Below are positions 1 to 7,177 of a DNA stretch of 24,521 bases, one piece after another. A program made the translations under genes and the position numbers. Origin of the DNA: Candidatus Heimdallarchaeota archaeon (GTDB lineage Archaea > Asgardarchaeota > Heimdallarchaeia > Heimdallarchaeales > Kariarchaeaceae); contig JAOUKW010000013.1 in the NCBI GenBank assembly GCA_029882335.1, positions 1 to 24,521 on the forward strand. Direction: 5' to 3'. Every line of letters starts with the position of its first letter. The first letter of the stretch is position 1. The notes beneath the pieces are model-generated. The model was not told the DNA's origin. It ran no database searches and saw only the letters and a list, made by a program, of their open reading frames with translations.

Positions 1-572
1 ACCAGTTGTTATATCCCGATGATATTATTTTTTTACGTGGAAATCATGAATTAACCTCTATTAATAGTGTATATGGTTTCAGAGGTTACACATCAATGAT
101 TTTTGGAACTGAAATCTATGGATTGTTTAGCTCTGCATTTCAACAATTACCTTTATGTGCGAAGATACAAGATCATACATTCATTACGCATGGAGGGGTT
201 CCATCTCAGCAGATATATTTTCATTTGATGAGAATAGAACCTAAGCCAAAGGAACCCGAGATCGGACCATATTCGGAATTACTTTGGAACGACCCTGATG
301 AAGCAATTAAAAATTTTGGTAAATCTCCGCGAGGTCCAAATTGCTTTAGATTCGGAAAAGTAGCATTTGATAACTTTATGGAATTTCATGAATTGGATTT
401 CTTCATCCGTGCACATCAGGCATTTTCAAAGGGTTATAAATGGTTCTTTGATAATAAATTATTAAGTGTTTTTTCCAGTCGGGCTGGTCCTTATCATAAT
501 GTAAATCCTCATTTTGCACAAGTTAAAGGAAATGATATTACTTTGATTTCTGCTGATGATATTGAAATTTAG
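1..572 (+). CDS. PPP-family serine/threonine protein phosphatase, C-terminal part (5' end outside window)
   Basis: Metal-dependent Ser/Thr phosphatase of the PP1/PP2A (PPP) family; it would remove phosphate from proteins in the cytoplasm. The visible 190 residues carry the second half of the family signature in the right order: RGNHE, then THGG (PP1 has VHGG), LLWNDPDE (PP1 LLWSDPD), an RG-x(n)-FG segment, and FIRAHQ followed by GYKWFF and VFSSRAGP, which matches the RAHQ...GYEFF...FSAPNY block. The GDxHG and GDxVDRG motifs that supply the other metal ligands must lie upstream, because the reading frame is open to base 3. The final motif is altered (SRAGP instead of SAPNY). The TAG stop overlaps the TAA stop of the convergent ribbon-helix-helix gene. 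The family call is firm; the substrate is unknown. Confidence 0.9.
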   Translation, partial: QLLYPDDIIFLRGNHELTSINSVYGFRGYTSMIFGTEIYGLFSSAFQQLPLCAKIQDHTFITHGGVPSQQIYFHLMRIEPKPKEPEIGPYSELLWNDPDEAIKNFGKSPRGPNCFRFGKVAFDNFMEFHELDFFIRAHQAFSKGYKWFFDNKLLSVFSSRAGPYHNVNPHFAQVKGNDITLISADDIEI

Positions 573-730
573 TATCTTCCCTTTGTTTGTTTGATTAAAT
601 CTCGAATCGCAGCTCGAATTGCTTCTGAACGTGAAGGATATCTCTCTCTTCTCAGTAGCTCATCTAAACCTGCTAATTGTTCTTTGGTTATTTTAATTGA
701 GGTGAGTATCATTCCTTCTTCTTGATCCAT
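569..730 (-). CDS. Small ribbon-helix-helix (CopG-type) DNA-binding regulator, 53 aa
   Basis: A 53-residue frame read from ATG at 730 to TAA at 569, too short for common ORF cut-offs. The protein has the pattern of a ribbon-helix-helix repressor: a short beta strand (residues 8-14, ILTSIKI), helix A (TKEQLAGLDELLRRE, 15-29), the turn YPSRSEAIR, and helix B ending in a Lys/Arg tail. The YPSRSEAIR turn and following helix are typical of CopG/NikR-like domains, which dimerise and bind palindromic operators. A Shine-Dalgarno-like GAGG lies at 738-741, 7 bases before the ATG. The gene is convergent with the phosphatase and the two stops overlap (TTAG). There is no ligand domain, so the signal is unknown. 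It may regulate itself or nearby genes; this is inference. Confidence 0.82.
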   Translation of the reverse strand: MDQEEGMILTSIKITKEQLAGLDELLRRERYPSRSEAIRAAIRDLIKQTKGRY

Positions 731-1201
731 AATTTTTCCTCTTTTGGTCGATAATTTTTAATTTTCCTATTCAAATAAAATGTTATAGTTTAGAAGATAT
801 ATTTATTTCACTTTCTGAATGGTAGATAAATAATTGTACGTTAACCTTGGTTATACTCTATTTAATTGATAATCTCATCAATTACAATATAATCAAACCG
901 GAAAAAAAATGTATTTACCTAATGAAAATTATTTGATTTTCTATCAAAGAGAAGATCACAAAATTAGTCATTTATACAATTTGAATCAATATTATGGTTA
1001 AACTAACTAATTCATAAAAATATTACAATTTTATGGTGTTATTATACAAAGGAGATTTTCAGTTTAGGTTATTTTTATTATCCATTTCGATATTATCAGG
1101 GTCAATTTTCAATTCAATAATATTCTTTATCATAAAAATGGAGAAGTGTGGTAAGTTATTTTATAGATTGAAATTGTTATGAGTTATTGGATTTCTGAGA
1201 T
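731..1201. other. 471-base intergenic region, very AT-rich, no convincing gene
   Basis: This stretch separates the leftward RHH gene from the rightward XPD gene, so it must hold both promoters. A TATA-like AAATAAATATAT (read on the minus strand, about 797-808) could serve the RHH gene. I see no RNA fold, tRNA or repeat. Two very short plus-strand frames (909-1001, 30 aa; 1033-1182, 49 aa) look like chance. No clear ribosome binding site precedes the XPD start. Confidence 0.5.
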
Positions 1202-3130
1202 ATGAGTGCAGTAAAAACTTGGAATGATTATTTTCCTTATCAACCTCGTCCACTTCAGACTACATTTATAAAAAATATTAGTGGGTTTGTTGGAAAGAAC
1301 AAACATATGATTTTAGAAGCGGCTAATGGTACTGGTAAGACTGTAGCAACATTAGCAGCAATATTACCCTATGCAATAGAGAATGATCTCAAAATAATCT
1401 ATATGGCAAGAACGCATTCTCAAATGGATCGAGTAATTGAGGAATTAAAAGAGATATCACAACAAATTCCAGTTAATGGTGTGTCCTTACGTGGTAGGAG
1501 TTCAATGTGTCTCAATCCAATGATAACAAAATATGCAAAAAATAATCGAGCAGTTCAAGAGATGTGTGAACAGGTGAAAGTTGCAAAAAAATGTGAGTAT
1601 TTTAACAATATGAAGGAAGAATATAGAATCCTGCCCATATTAAATGAAGCCTCTAAACACCCAATTGATTCAGGATATATTTTAGATGTTTCTTCTGCTG
1701 CTCATGTATGCCCTGCCGAAATTGCCAAGCGGACTCTATATAATGCTAGAGTCATTGCTTGTTCATATCTATACTTATTTGATCCTAAAATTCGATATTC
1801 GTTTTTAGATTCCCTTGGTGTAGATCTTGATAAAATTTGCTTAGTAATTGATGAAGCTCATAATCTTCCAGATATGGTGAATTCTATTACTTCGGATTCA
1901 CTTTCTTCATTTGTTTTTAATAGAGCAAGAAGAGAGGCAAGAGATCATAATCGATTTGACTATATCAAATTTATAGATACTTGTGAGGATGTAATATTTT
2001 CCGAGAATAAGAAGATGAAATTATATGAGGAAAAACCACTGGATGCTGCATTATTTTTAGAAGATCTTGAATTAAAATGTAAAATTGAATTAGATGATGA
2101 GTTTTTTGAAGAAATGAGTAAACTGGGTTATACTATACGTTATCAACTTGCAAAACAGGGAAAAGAACCTCGCAGTTCATTGGGCAGAGTTGGAGAATTT
2201 TTTTTTCAGTGGTTTGATAGTATTGGTAAGAAAGACTACACTCAAAGTTTAGAAAAGCAAAAATTAGGGACAAGTAATGAAACCCATGTAATAATAAGAT
2301 TAGATGCCTTAGACCCTTCTCAAGGGATATTGCCTGTTTTAAAGGATATTCATTTCTCTATTTCTATTTCTGGTACTATTGGAGATACAGATGCTTATTC
2401 GTTGCTAACTGGGATAAATAAATTAGATTATAAATCCAACATCTTACCTTCTCCATATGATCATACCAATATCAGTGCTTATATTGTTAAGGAGGTTACA
2501 ACTACATATAATAAGCGATCTCCTGCAATGTGGAATAAGATAATTAATTTGATAATTGCAATGGCTAATGAAACTCCTGCAAATGTTGGATTATTTACTC
2601 CTAGTTACGCGATATTAAAGCAAATATTAAACAATGGATTGGAGAAATTATCACCAAAGCCTTTGATAATTACCAAAGAGGGAATGAGTTCGGAAGAAAA
2701 TGATAAGAAAATTAAGGAATTTAAAAATTTGTCTACCAAAGGTGGGGCTATTTTATGTGCAGTACTTGGTGGTCGATCAAGTGAAGGTGCTGATTTTCCG
2801 GGTGATCTAATGAATTCTGTAGCAGTTGTTGGAATACCTTATGCTCCACCAAATTGTAGAGTAGATGCACAGATAAAATATTTAGATTCTAAATTCCCTG
2901 GAAAAGGTAGAACATTAGCATATCAGATACCTGCAATCAATAGGGCCTCTCAAGCAGCAGGAAGACCTGTTAGGGGATTGAGTGATCGTGCTTTTATCTT
3001 ATTACTTGATTATCGTTATGGTACTTCTTCTGTTACTCATCATCTTCCAGAATGGTTGAAAACTTCTATGAAATCAATAGAAAATGATCCTAAATTAATA
3101 ACTGCAAAAGCAAGAGAATTTTTCGCTTAA
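1202..3130 (+). CDS. xpd: XPD/Rad3-family Fe-S DNA helicase
   Basis: Superfamily 2 5'-3' DNA helicase of the XPD/Rad3/DinG group, used in DNA repair. Motif I (AANGTGKT) is at residues 40-47, motif II (DEAH) at 217-220, motif V (GGRSSEGADFPG) in the C-terminal half and motif VI (QAAGRPVR) at 584-591. Four cysteines (C103, C122, C131, C170) between motifs I and II have the spacing expected for the 4Fe-4S cluster of archaeal XPD. At 642 residues it is longer than the roughly 550-residue crenarchaeal enzymes; the extra length seems to lie between DEAH and the second RecA domain. The ATG at 1202 is the first in frame; the nearer upstream ATG at 1179 is in another frame and stops at once. The stop overlaps that of the convergent hydrolase. 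It could be another XPD/DinG paralogue rather than the XPD orthologue. Confidence 0.92.
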   Translation: MSAVKTWNDYFPYQPRPLQTTFIKNISGFVGKNKHMILEAANGTGKTVATLAAILPYAIENDLKIIYMARTHSQMDRVIEELKEISQQIPVNGVSLRGRSSMCLNPMITKYAKNNRAVQEMCEQVKVAKKCEYFNNMKEEYRILPILNEASKHPIDSGYILDVSSAAHVCPAEIAKRTLYNARVIACSYLYLFDPKIRYSFLDSLGVDLDKICLVIDEAHNLPDMVNSITSDSLSSFVFNRARREARDHNRFDYIKFIDTCEDVIFSENKKMKLYEEKPLDAALFLEDLELKCKIELDDEFFEEMSKLGYTIRYQLAKQGKEPRSSLGRVGEFFFQWFDSIGKKDYTQSLEKQKLGTSNETHVIIRLDALDPSQGILPVLKDIHFSISISGTIGDTDAYSLLTGINKLDYKSNILPSPYDHTNISAYIVKEVTTTYNKRSPAMWNKIINLIIAMANETPANVGLFTPSYAILKQILNNGLEKLSPKPLIITKEGMSSEENDKKIKEFKNLSTKGGAILCAVLGGRSSEGADFPGDLMNSVAVVGIPYAPPNCRVDAQIKYLDSKFPGKGRTLAYQIPAINRASQAAGRPVRGLSDRAFILLLDYRYGTSSVTHHLPEWLKTSMKSIENDPKLITAKAREFFA

Positions 3131-4044
3131 TCACAGACAGTTAAATTGACCTGATTATTATGCAGATCTATGTGATTGTTACAATAATTGGCGTTGATTA
3201 ATACATTATCTGGATCGTCTAGCCAATCAATTAAGATTTCAAGTATTAAATCATTCTGCTTTCGTAAAATCATATGATGTTCTCCATGAATCGTCAATAA
3301 ACTTGAGTTTATGAGTTTGCTGTGAAGTTTAACTGATGATTCATAAGGTATAATTACATCATCTGTACCTGCTATAATAAATACAGGATGATCTATTATT
3401 TCCGCACGTACATTCCATTTGGTTATTGCATCTTCGTATAATTTCTGATGTACTTTATTATTCATTTGTCGAATTCTATTCTTACCAATATCAACATCTT
3501 CAGAATCAATATTTGTATTCATTTTCATGAGAACTTTAGAAATTTTATCAACCACATGATATTGAAAAGTACTTGACATTAATTTAGTATAACCAATGTA
3601 AATCTTACCCCAATTTGGAATGATAAATTTATCAGTAGCTGAGATTAAGAATAACTTATCAATTCTATTTGGTTGTATTGATGCAATTTCAAGAGCTACT
3701 GCTGTTGATAATGAACTGGCAACAATGCTTATTTTCTTGTATTTCGGTATTAGTACATCTAATACCTGGATAAAATCATTTGCAAGATTCGAGATTGACC
3801 ATATATAATCCATTGGTGTATCTGAATATCCGTGGCCTCTGACGTCACAAGCGACTAAATTATAATTTTCATGGAGTGCAGAAATTATATTTAGATAGTC
3901 ACTGGTATTACCAAGATAACCATGTAAAAGTAGTACAGAATCTTTAATATTATCAAAACCATTGTGAATGGTATTAATTTTGATCTTGTTTATTGGATCA
4001 TCGAATGGATGAACTGAGATAGTTTGTATATAAATAGTTGACAT
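3127..4044 (-). CDS. Alpha/beta hydrolase, possible MenH-like enzyme
   Basis: Alpha/beta-hydrolase-fold protein. From the preferred start it is 305 aa: oxyanion motif HGYLG at 41-45, CDVRGHGYSD at 66-75, nucleophile elbow VASSLS (Ser111; Ala and Ser take the usual Gly positions of GxSxG), acid Asp at 228/229 (AGTDD) and His at 256/257 (GEHH). The frame is open to an ATG at 4089, but I prefer ATG 4044: a GGTGA ribosome binding site lies 8 bases before it, and the longer start falls inside a 20-bp palindrome at the expected transcription start. The first 15 residues of the long form would look like a weak signal anchor. Lying beside menaquinone genes, it could be SHCHC synthase (MenH), but the promoter is separate and the Gly-less elbow is unusual, so the reaction is open. 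The stop overlaps the XPD stop by 4 bases. Confidence 0.8.
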   Translation of the reverse strand: MSTIYIQTISVHPFDDPINKIKINTIHNGFDNIKDSVLLLHGYLGNTSDYLNIISALHENYNLVACDVRGHGYSDTPMDYIWSISNLANDFIQVLDVLIPKYKKISIVASSLSTAVALEIASIQPNRIDKLFLISATDKFIIPNWGKIYIGYTKLMSSTFQYHVVDKISKVLMKMNTNIDSEDVDIGKNRIRQMNNKVHQKLYEDAITKWNVRAEIIDHPVFIIAGTDDVIIPYESSVKLHSKLINSSLLTIHGEHHMILRKQNDLILEILIDWLDDPDNVLINANYCNNHIDLHNNQVNLTVCD

Positions 4045-4079
4045 AGTTAAAATCACCATTGTGATTATATTATTGCAAT

Positions 4080-4099
4080 GAATTGTCATATGACAATTC
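4080..4099. promoter_or_regulatory. 20-bp perfect palindrome, candidate operator of the alpha/beta hydrolase gene
   Basis: GAATTGTCATATGACAATTC reads the same on both strands across all 20 bases. It lies 36-55 bases upstream of the preferred start (4044) and about 25-30 bases downstream of the TATA-like box near 4127, so it would cover the transcription start. In archaea, repressors often bind there. The palindrome is seen directly; the regulatory role is inference. Confidence 0.45.
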
Positions 4100-4121
4100 T
4101 ATCATAACATATGGTAACACA

Positions 4122-4134
4122 AGTATTTAAATCC
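4122..4134 (-). promoter_or_regulatory. TATA-like box for the alpha/beta hydrolase gene
   Basis: Read on the minus strand the segment is GGATTTAAATAC, a good match to an archaeal TATA box. Transcription would start about 25-27 bases downstream, near 4100, at the edge of the 20-bp palindrome, and leave a leader of about 55 bases before ATG 4044. Confidence 0.4.
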
Positions 4135-4172
4135 ATAACAAAAAGAAATATTGTAAAGGTAATAAGTGATCC

Positions 4173-5822
4173 TCAGATAGTGAAAAACAATGAAATTATC
4201 ACAATCATATTGAATATTATGTAATGCAATTTTAAGATTCTAGTTAATTGAGTGATATTTTCCAAGTCATTGATGCAATTTTTCTTTAAAGGAATGTAAA
4301 ATCCAATTACTATTAGAGAGAAAATAAAAATCGATGGTATACTAGTTGTAAATATGATGATTGCGAGGATTATATGAGTTAAGAGGAAAAGTATTTGTAA
4401 AAATTTGAATGTATTATTTATTCCCAATTTGACTGCTGTAGTTTTCTTTCCTGATATTTTATTTACTTCAATATCTCTAATACTATTGGCTGAGAAGAAT
4501 AATGATGAAAATATTCCTTGACCAAGTGATATAAATATCAAATCTGGTGGTCGCATAATGGAATTTGTTTGAAGAATAAATCCTCCAAAAAATACTAAAG
4601 GTCCAAATATAATTACTTGTACAATCTCACTAAACCCTCTGTAGGATAATTTAATGGGTTCTGCACTGTAAAAAATTGCTAGAAATATTCCTACTATACC
4701 AAGTATGAGTATTGAATTGTTCTTTAGTGAATAATTTAAATAAAGACCTATTAATCCACCAATGAATATGTTATTTAATGATAATAGAAGAATTCTTTCT
4801 GGTGTTGCGAATTGTTTTTGAATAAACTTTGTTTTGTCTTTGTACATATTTAACCGGATATTAGTAGCATCATTTCTACTTATGTGATCAAAATAATCAT
4901 TAATTAATGTTGCACCTGTAAGTATCAAAATCAATGCGACTATACTCATTATGAAATATTTATAGTTAAAATTATAAAATTGAGAATCAGCCAGCGATCC
5001 CAAAATAAATGGGAATAGGGTATATATCAATATATTTGAATAAAATAATTGTTTCCAGTATGCATAGGATGATTTAAGATAGTCCTTTAGATGCATCCAT
5101 TCTGACTGTTTACGATTGATTTCAAATGATTCTAACATTGACTGTTTTCCATATGTAAACCTGCTGGGGTAAAAGGTGATAAAGAGTGTGGGACTATCTA
5201 TATTTATCGTAATTCTTCCCTCGAGTGTAATACTATTTATTTCTTTAAAGGACTCTGTAGGATGTAACGTCATTTTAAGTGATTTAACAAGTTTATAATG
5301 TTCGTATAAGGGATTGTCAGGCGATACTTCCCATGTGTAACAATTATCATCAGTTTTAAAGAAGTGTATATTATGGAAGTGGGGAATATCTCCTATGGCA
5401 AAGGTTATTCTGGCTTGATGGTTTTCTAAACTAATTGTTTCAAGTAATTTTTTGTGAAATGAATCAAGATAATTTATACCATCTAATAAATAATTTTGAA
5501 TGTAATCAAACATCAAATCTTCTTTAATGTTTTCACCAGAAATCCTGTGTATTATAACCTCATTATTATGATTAAGAATTCCATGTAATTGCAGATTGTC
5601 TATTTCCATTAATAATGGACTTTTATTCTTTTCTTCAATTACCACTGTTATGAATTGGTTTTTAGGGACTAGCTTACTTTCATCTAGAAGGATGAAATTG
5701 CTGTTGATAATTTGATATTTTAGTACATAAACATCAATTGTATTAAAGACGTTACTAAAGGAGACAGTACATTTCCCTTCTTGATTTAGTCGTGTTAATA
5801 ATACTGCAATATCTTTATTCAT
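4173..5822 (-). CDS. Split-barrel/UbiA fusion: MenA-like prenyltransferase with N-terminal flavin-type domains
   Basis: A 549-aa two-part protein. Residues about 260-549 are a UbiA-superfamily membrane prenyltransferase with many TM helices: first Asp-rich motif NDYFDHISRND (308-318), YSAEPIKLSYRGFSE (385-399, cf. MenA YtxGPxxLxYxGxGE), and second motif NSIRDIEVNK (446-455) followed by GKKTTAVKLG. The last Asp of the second motif is Asn454, and the RxGPxR block of true MenA is missing, so the substrate may differ from that of the menA at 11241. Residues about 1-240 are soluble and beta-rich, and look like one or two split-barrel (PNPOx-like) units: FITFYPSRFTYG (214-225) resembles the IIQFIPNKITAW end of the neighbouring single-domain protein. 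The start overlaps that gene's stop (ATGA), so they are coupled. UbiA is firm; the N-terminal fold is moderate. Confidence 0.82.
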   Translation of the reverse strand: MNKDIAVLLTRLNQEGKCTVSFSNVFNTIDVYVLKYQIINSNFILLDESKLVPKNQFITVVIEEKNKSPLLMEIDNLQLHGILNHNNEVIIHRISGENIKEDLMFDYIQNYLLDGINYLDSFHKKLLETISLENHQARITFAIGDIPHFHNIHFFKTDDNCYTWEVSPDNPLYEHYKLVKSLKMTLHPTESFKEINSITLEGRITINIDSPTLFITFYPSRFTYGKQSMLESFEINRKQSEWMHLKDYLKSSYAYWKQLFYSNILIYTLFPFILGSLADSQFYNFNYKYFIMSIVALILILTGATLINDYFDHISRNDATNIRLNMYKDKTKFIQKQFATPERILLLSLNNIFIGGLIGLYLNYSLKNNSILILGIVGIFLAIFYSAEPIKLSYRGFSEIVQVIIFGPLVFFGGFILQTNSIMRPPDLIFISLGQGIFSSLFFSANSIRDIEVNKISGKKTTAVKLGINNTFKFLQILFLLTHIILAIIIFTTSIPSIFIFSLIVIGFYIPLKKNCINDLENITQLTRILKLHYIIFNMIVIISLFFTI

Positions 5823-6277
5823 AATATCAACTCGATATCAATGATTTGAGGTTCTTTTGAGTAATCTCCATTCTTCCATGCAGTTATCTTATTTGGAATG
5901 AATTGTATTATCGATCTCTTTGATAAGAAGCTCTCTAATATCATCCTTGATTTATTATCTTGTAAATTAATGGTTGGAAGTGTATCAAACGTCTTCCAAT
6001 CTTCATCAAGATTCTTTTCAATTATACTTGAGTTACCATATAGAAGAAAAATATGAGAATTATTATCATCTTGAAGCAATAAGCTTGAGTGATCTGAAAA
6101 TGTTATCTCTTGCATTAGTCTATTGAATAATACAGAACGAGTAATATAGAATACACCTTTCTTGTATACTATTCTTACATGTGTAGTTGATGTAAACTTA
6201 TCTGAGGTATTGAGTGTGGATAATATACCTGTATTTGCCTGTATAAATGATTTTCTGATCCACTCAATCATACACAT
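5819..6277 (-). CDS. Flavin/F420-type split-barrel protein (PNPOx-like)
   Basis: A 152-aa soluble protein that reads like the pyridoxamine-phosphate-oxidase-like split barrel. There is an early strand TGILSTLN, then TTHVRIVYKKGVFYITRS (family pattern: P-x-V-x-P-V-x-Y-x-x-x-G-x-I-Y-F-T-T), a LLLQDD strand, LLYGNSSIIE, and a closing IIQFIPNKITAWKNG typical of the last strand. Members bind FMN, F420 or haem, and include F420H2-dependent quinone reductases. It sits in an operon between menG (4 bases upstream) and the split-barrel/UbiA fusion (4-base ATGA overlap), which suggests a redox step linked to quinones. A second in-frame ATG two codons later could also be the start. No residue pins down the cofactor; function is inference. 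Confidence 0.68.
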   Translation of the reverse strand: MCMIEWIRKSFIQANTGILSTLNTSDKFTSTTHVRIVYKKGVFYITRSVLFNRLMQEITFSDHSSLLLQDDNNSHIFLLYGNSSIIEKNLDEDWKTFDTLPTINLQDNKSRMILESFLSKRSIIQFIPNKITAWKNGDYSKEPQIIDIELIL

Positions 6278-6281
6278 CCCA

Positions 6282-7016
6282 TTAATTCATTTTTTTTTTA
6301 CCGAATACAATTACTATACTGCCTAATAATCCCAATTTATACCAAGATTTAAAGCCTACATTGGTGAACATTTTTTGTAGTTGGCTTGGTGAATAGAATA
6401 CGTTATATGTGTTCTCAAGTAATCGGAATGGAGCATTTCCCTTGGTAATAATAAAGGAAGCTACTTTACCAAGTAAACTCATCATTTTTCCCACATATAC
6501 ATCTATTAAAAATGAAAGTCTAGTTGCATTTCTTCCCATTTCTAACATAGCATACCTTCCTTCCTTTCGCAATATTCGATGATGATCACCTAATGTTACT
6601 GGATAATCATTGAAATGTCTTCCTACAAAACCAGACATTGCTCCATCAAAGGATTTAGATCTAAATGGTGTTTTCTGAGAATCTGCTAAGATCAAAGACA
6701 TGCACCCATCAGAATAAATATCTCGATCTTTGGAATATTGTATCATTGAAGCAGATATATCAAGACCTACAACAAAAGAGCCTTCTTTTTGTCGATACAA
6801 TTCATTTGCTAGATGACCAGTTCCAGTCCCTATGTCTAACCAAAAATTAAATTCGCTGGATTGGTTCGGTTCTACAATTAGATTTTTTATTGCAATATAT
6901 CGAAATTGTCTATCTGTTCCTAAAGACATAAAATTATTGATTAAATCATAGCTTTTGGAGAGTACATGAAAATCATTCTTCACAATCTCTACATATTTGG
7001 GATTGGAAGTAGCCAT
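6282..7016 (-). CDS. menG: Demethylmenaquinone methyltransferase (MenG/UbiE family)
   Basis: SAM-dependent C-methyltransferase that would convert demethylmenaquinone to menaquinone, the last step of the pathway. Family marks: YDLINNFMSLGTDRQFR at 23-39 (UbiE: YDxxNxxxSxGxHxxWR), glycine-rich SAM loop DIGTGTG at 61-67, GLDISASMI, LADSQKTPFRSKSFD and the block around GFVGRHFND with RILRKEGRYAMLEM (UbiE: sFxLRNV...R-V-L-K-P-G-G). Length 244 aa is normal. It opens the leftward operon and faces menF across a 161-base divergent promoter region. The gene ends in an A10 run encoding Lys-Lys-Lys, 4 bases before the next gene. SAM methyltransferase is certain; MenG rather than another UbiE-type is supported by the men genes around it. 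Confidence 0.9.
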   Translation of the reverse strand: MATSNPKYVEIVKNDFHVLSKSYDLINNFMSLGTDRQFRYIAIKNLIVEPNQSSEFNFWLDIGTGTGHLANELYRQKEGSFVVGLDISASMIQYSKDRDIYSDGCMSLILADSQKTPFRSKSFDGAMSGFVGRHFNDYPVTLGDHHRILRKEGRYAMLEMGRNATRLSFLIDVYVGKMMSLLGKVASFIITKGNAPFRLLENTYNVFYSPSQLQKMFTNVGFKSWYKLGLLGSIVIVFGKKKMN

Positions 7017-7177
7017 AATTATAATAAAATTATAAACAATAAGAATTAGATTATAGAGTTATTTAACAATGCCATTAATTCTTAGAAAATTGTTGAATGA
7101 TATATATTAAATGAATCATCGATAGATTAGTCAGATTTTATTAATCAAACCAAAATATTGAATATATTAATTTATTA
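7017..7177. promoter_or_regulatory. Divergent promoter region between menG and TPR-menF
   Basis: 161 AT-rich bases between two divergent starts. A TATA-like TTTATAATTT (minus strand, about 7027-7037) faces menG, and several AT-rich boxes face menF (for example TTTTATTAAT near 7136). No ribosome binding site is clear on either side, so short leaders or leaderless starts are possible. Six-base arms AACAAT/ATTGTT near 7064 and 7089 could pair but are weak. Confidence 0.4.

Noticed and set aside
909..1001. 30-codon plus-strand frame between the RHH gene and XPD
   Set aside because: Very short, no ribosome binding site, composition like random AT-rich DNA.
1033..1182. 49-aa plus-strand frame with a hydrophobic stretch just before XPD
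   Set aside because: No ribosome binding site at its start and no recognisable pattern; hydrophobic frames are common in AT-rich DNA.
4045..4089. Longer start of the alpha/beta hydrolase (ATG 4089) giving a weak signal anchor
   Set aside because: The later ATG 4044 has a GGTGA site at 8-base spacing, and the early ATG lies within the palindrome at the likely transcription start.
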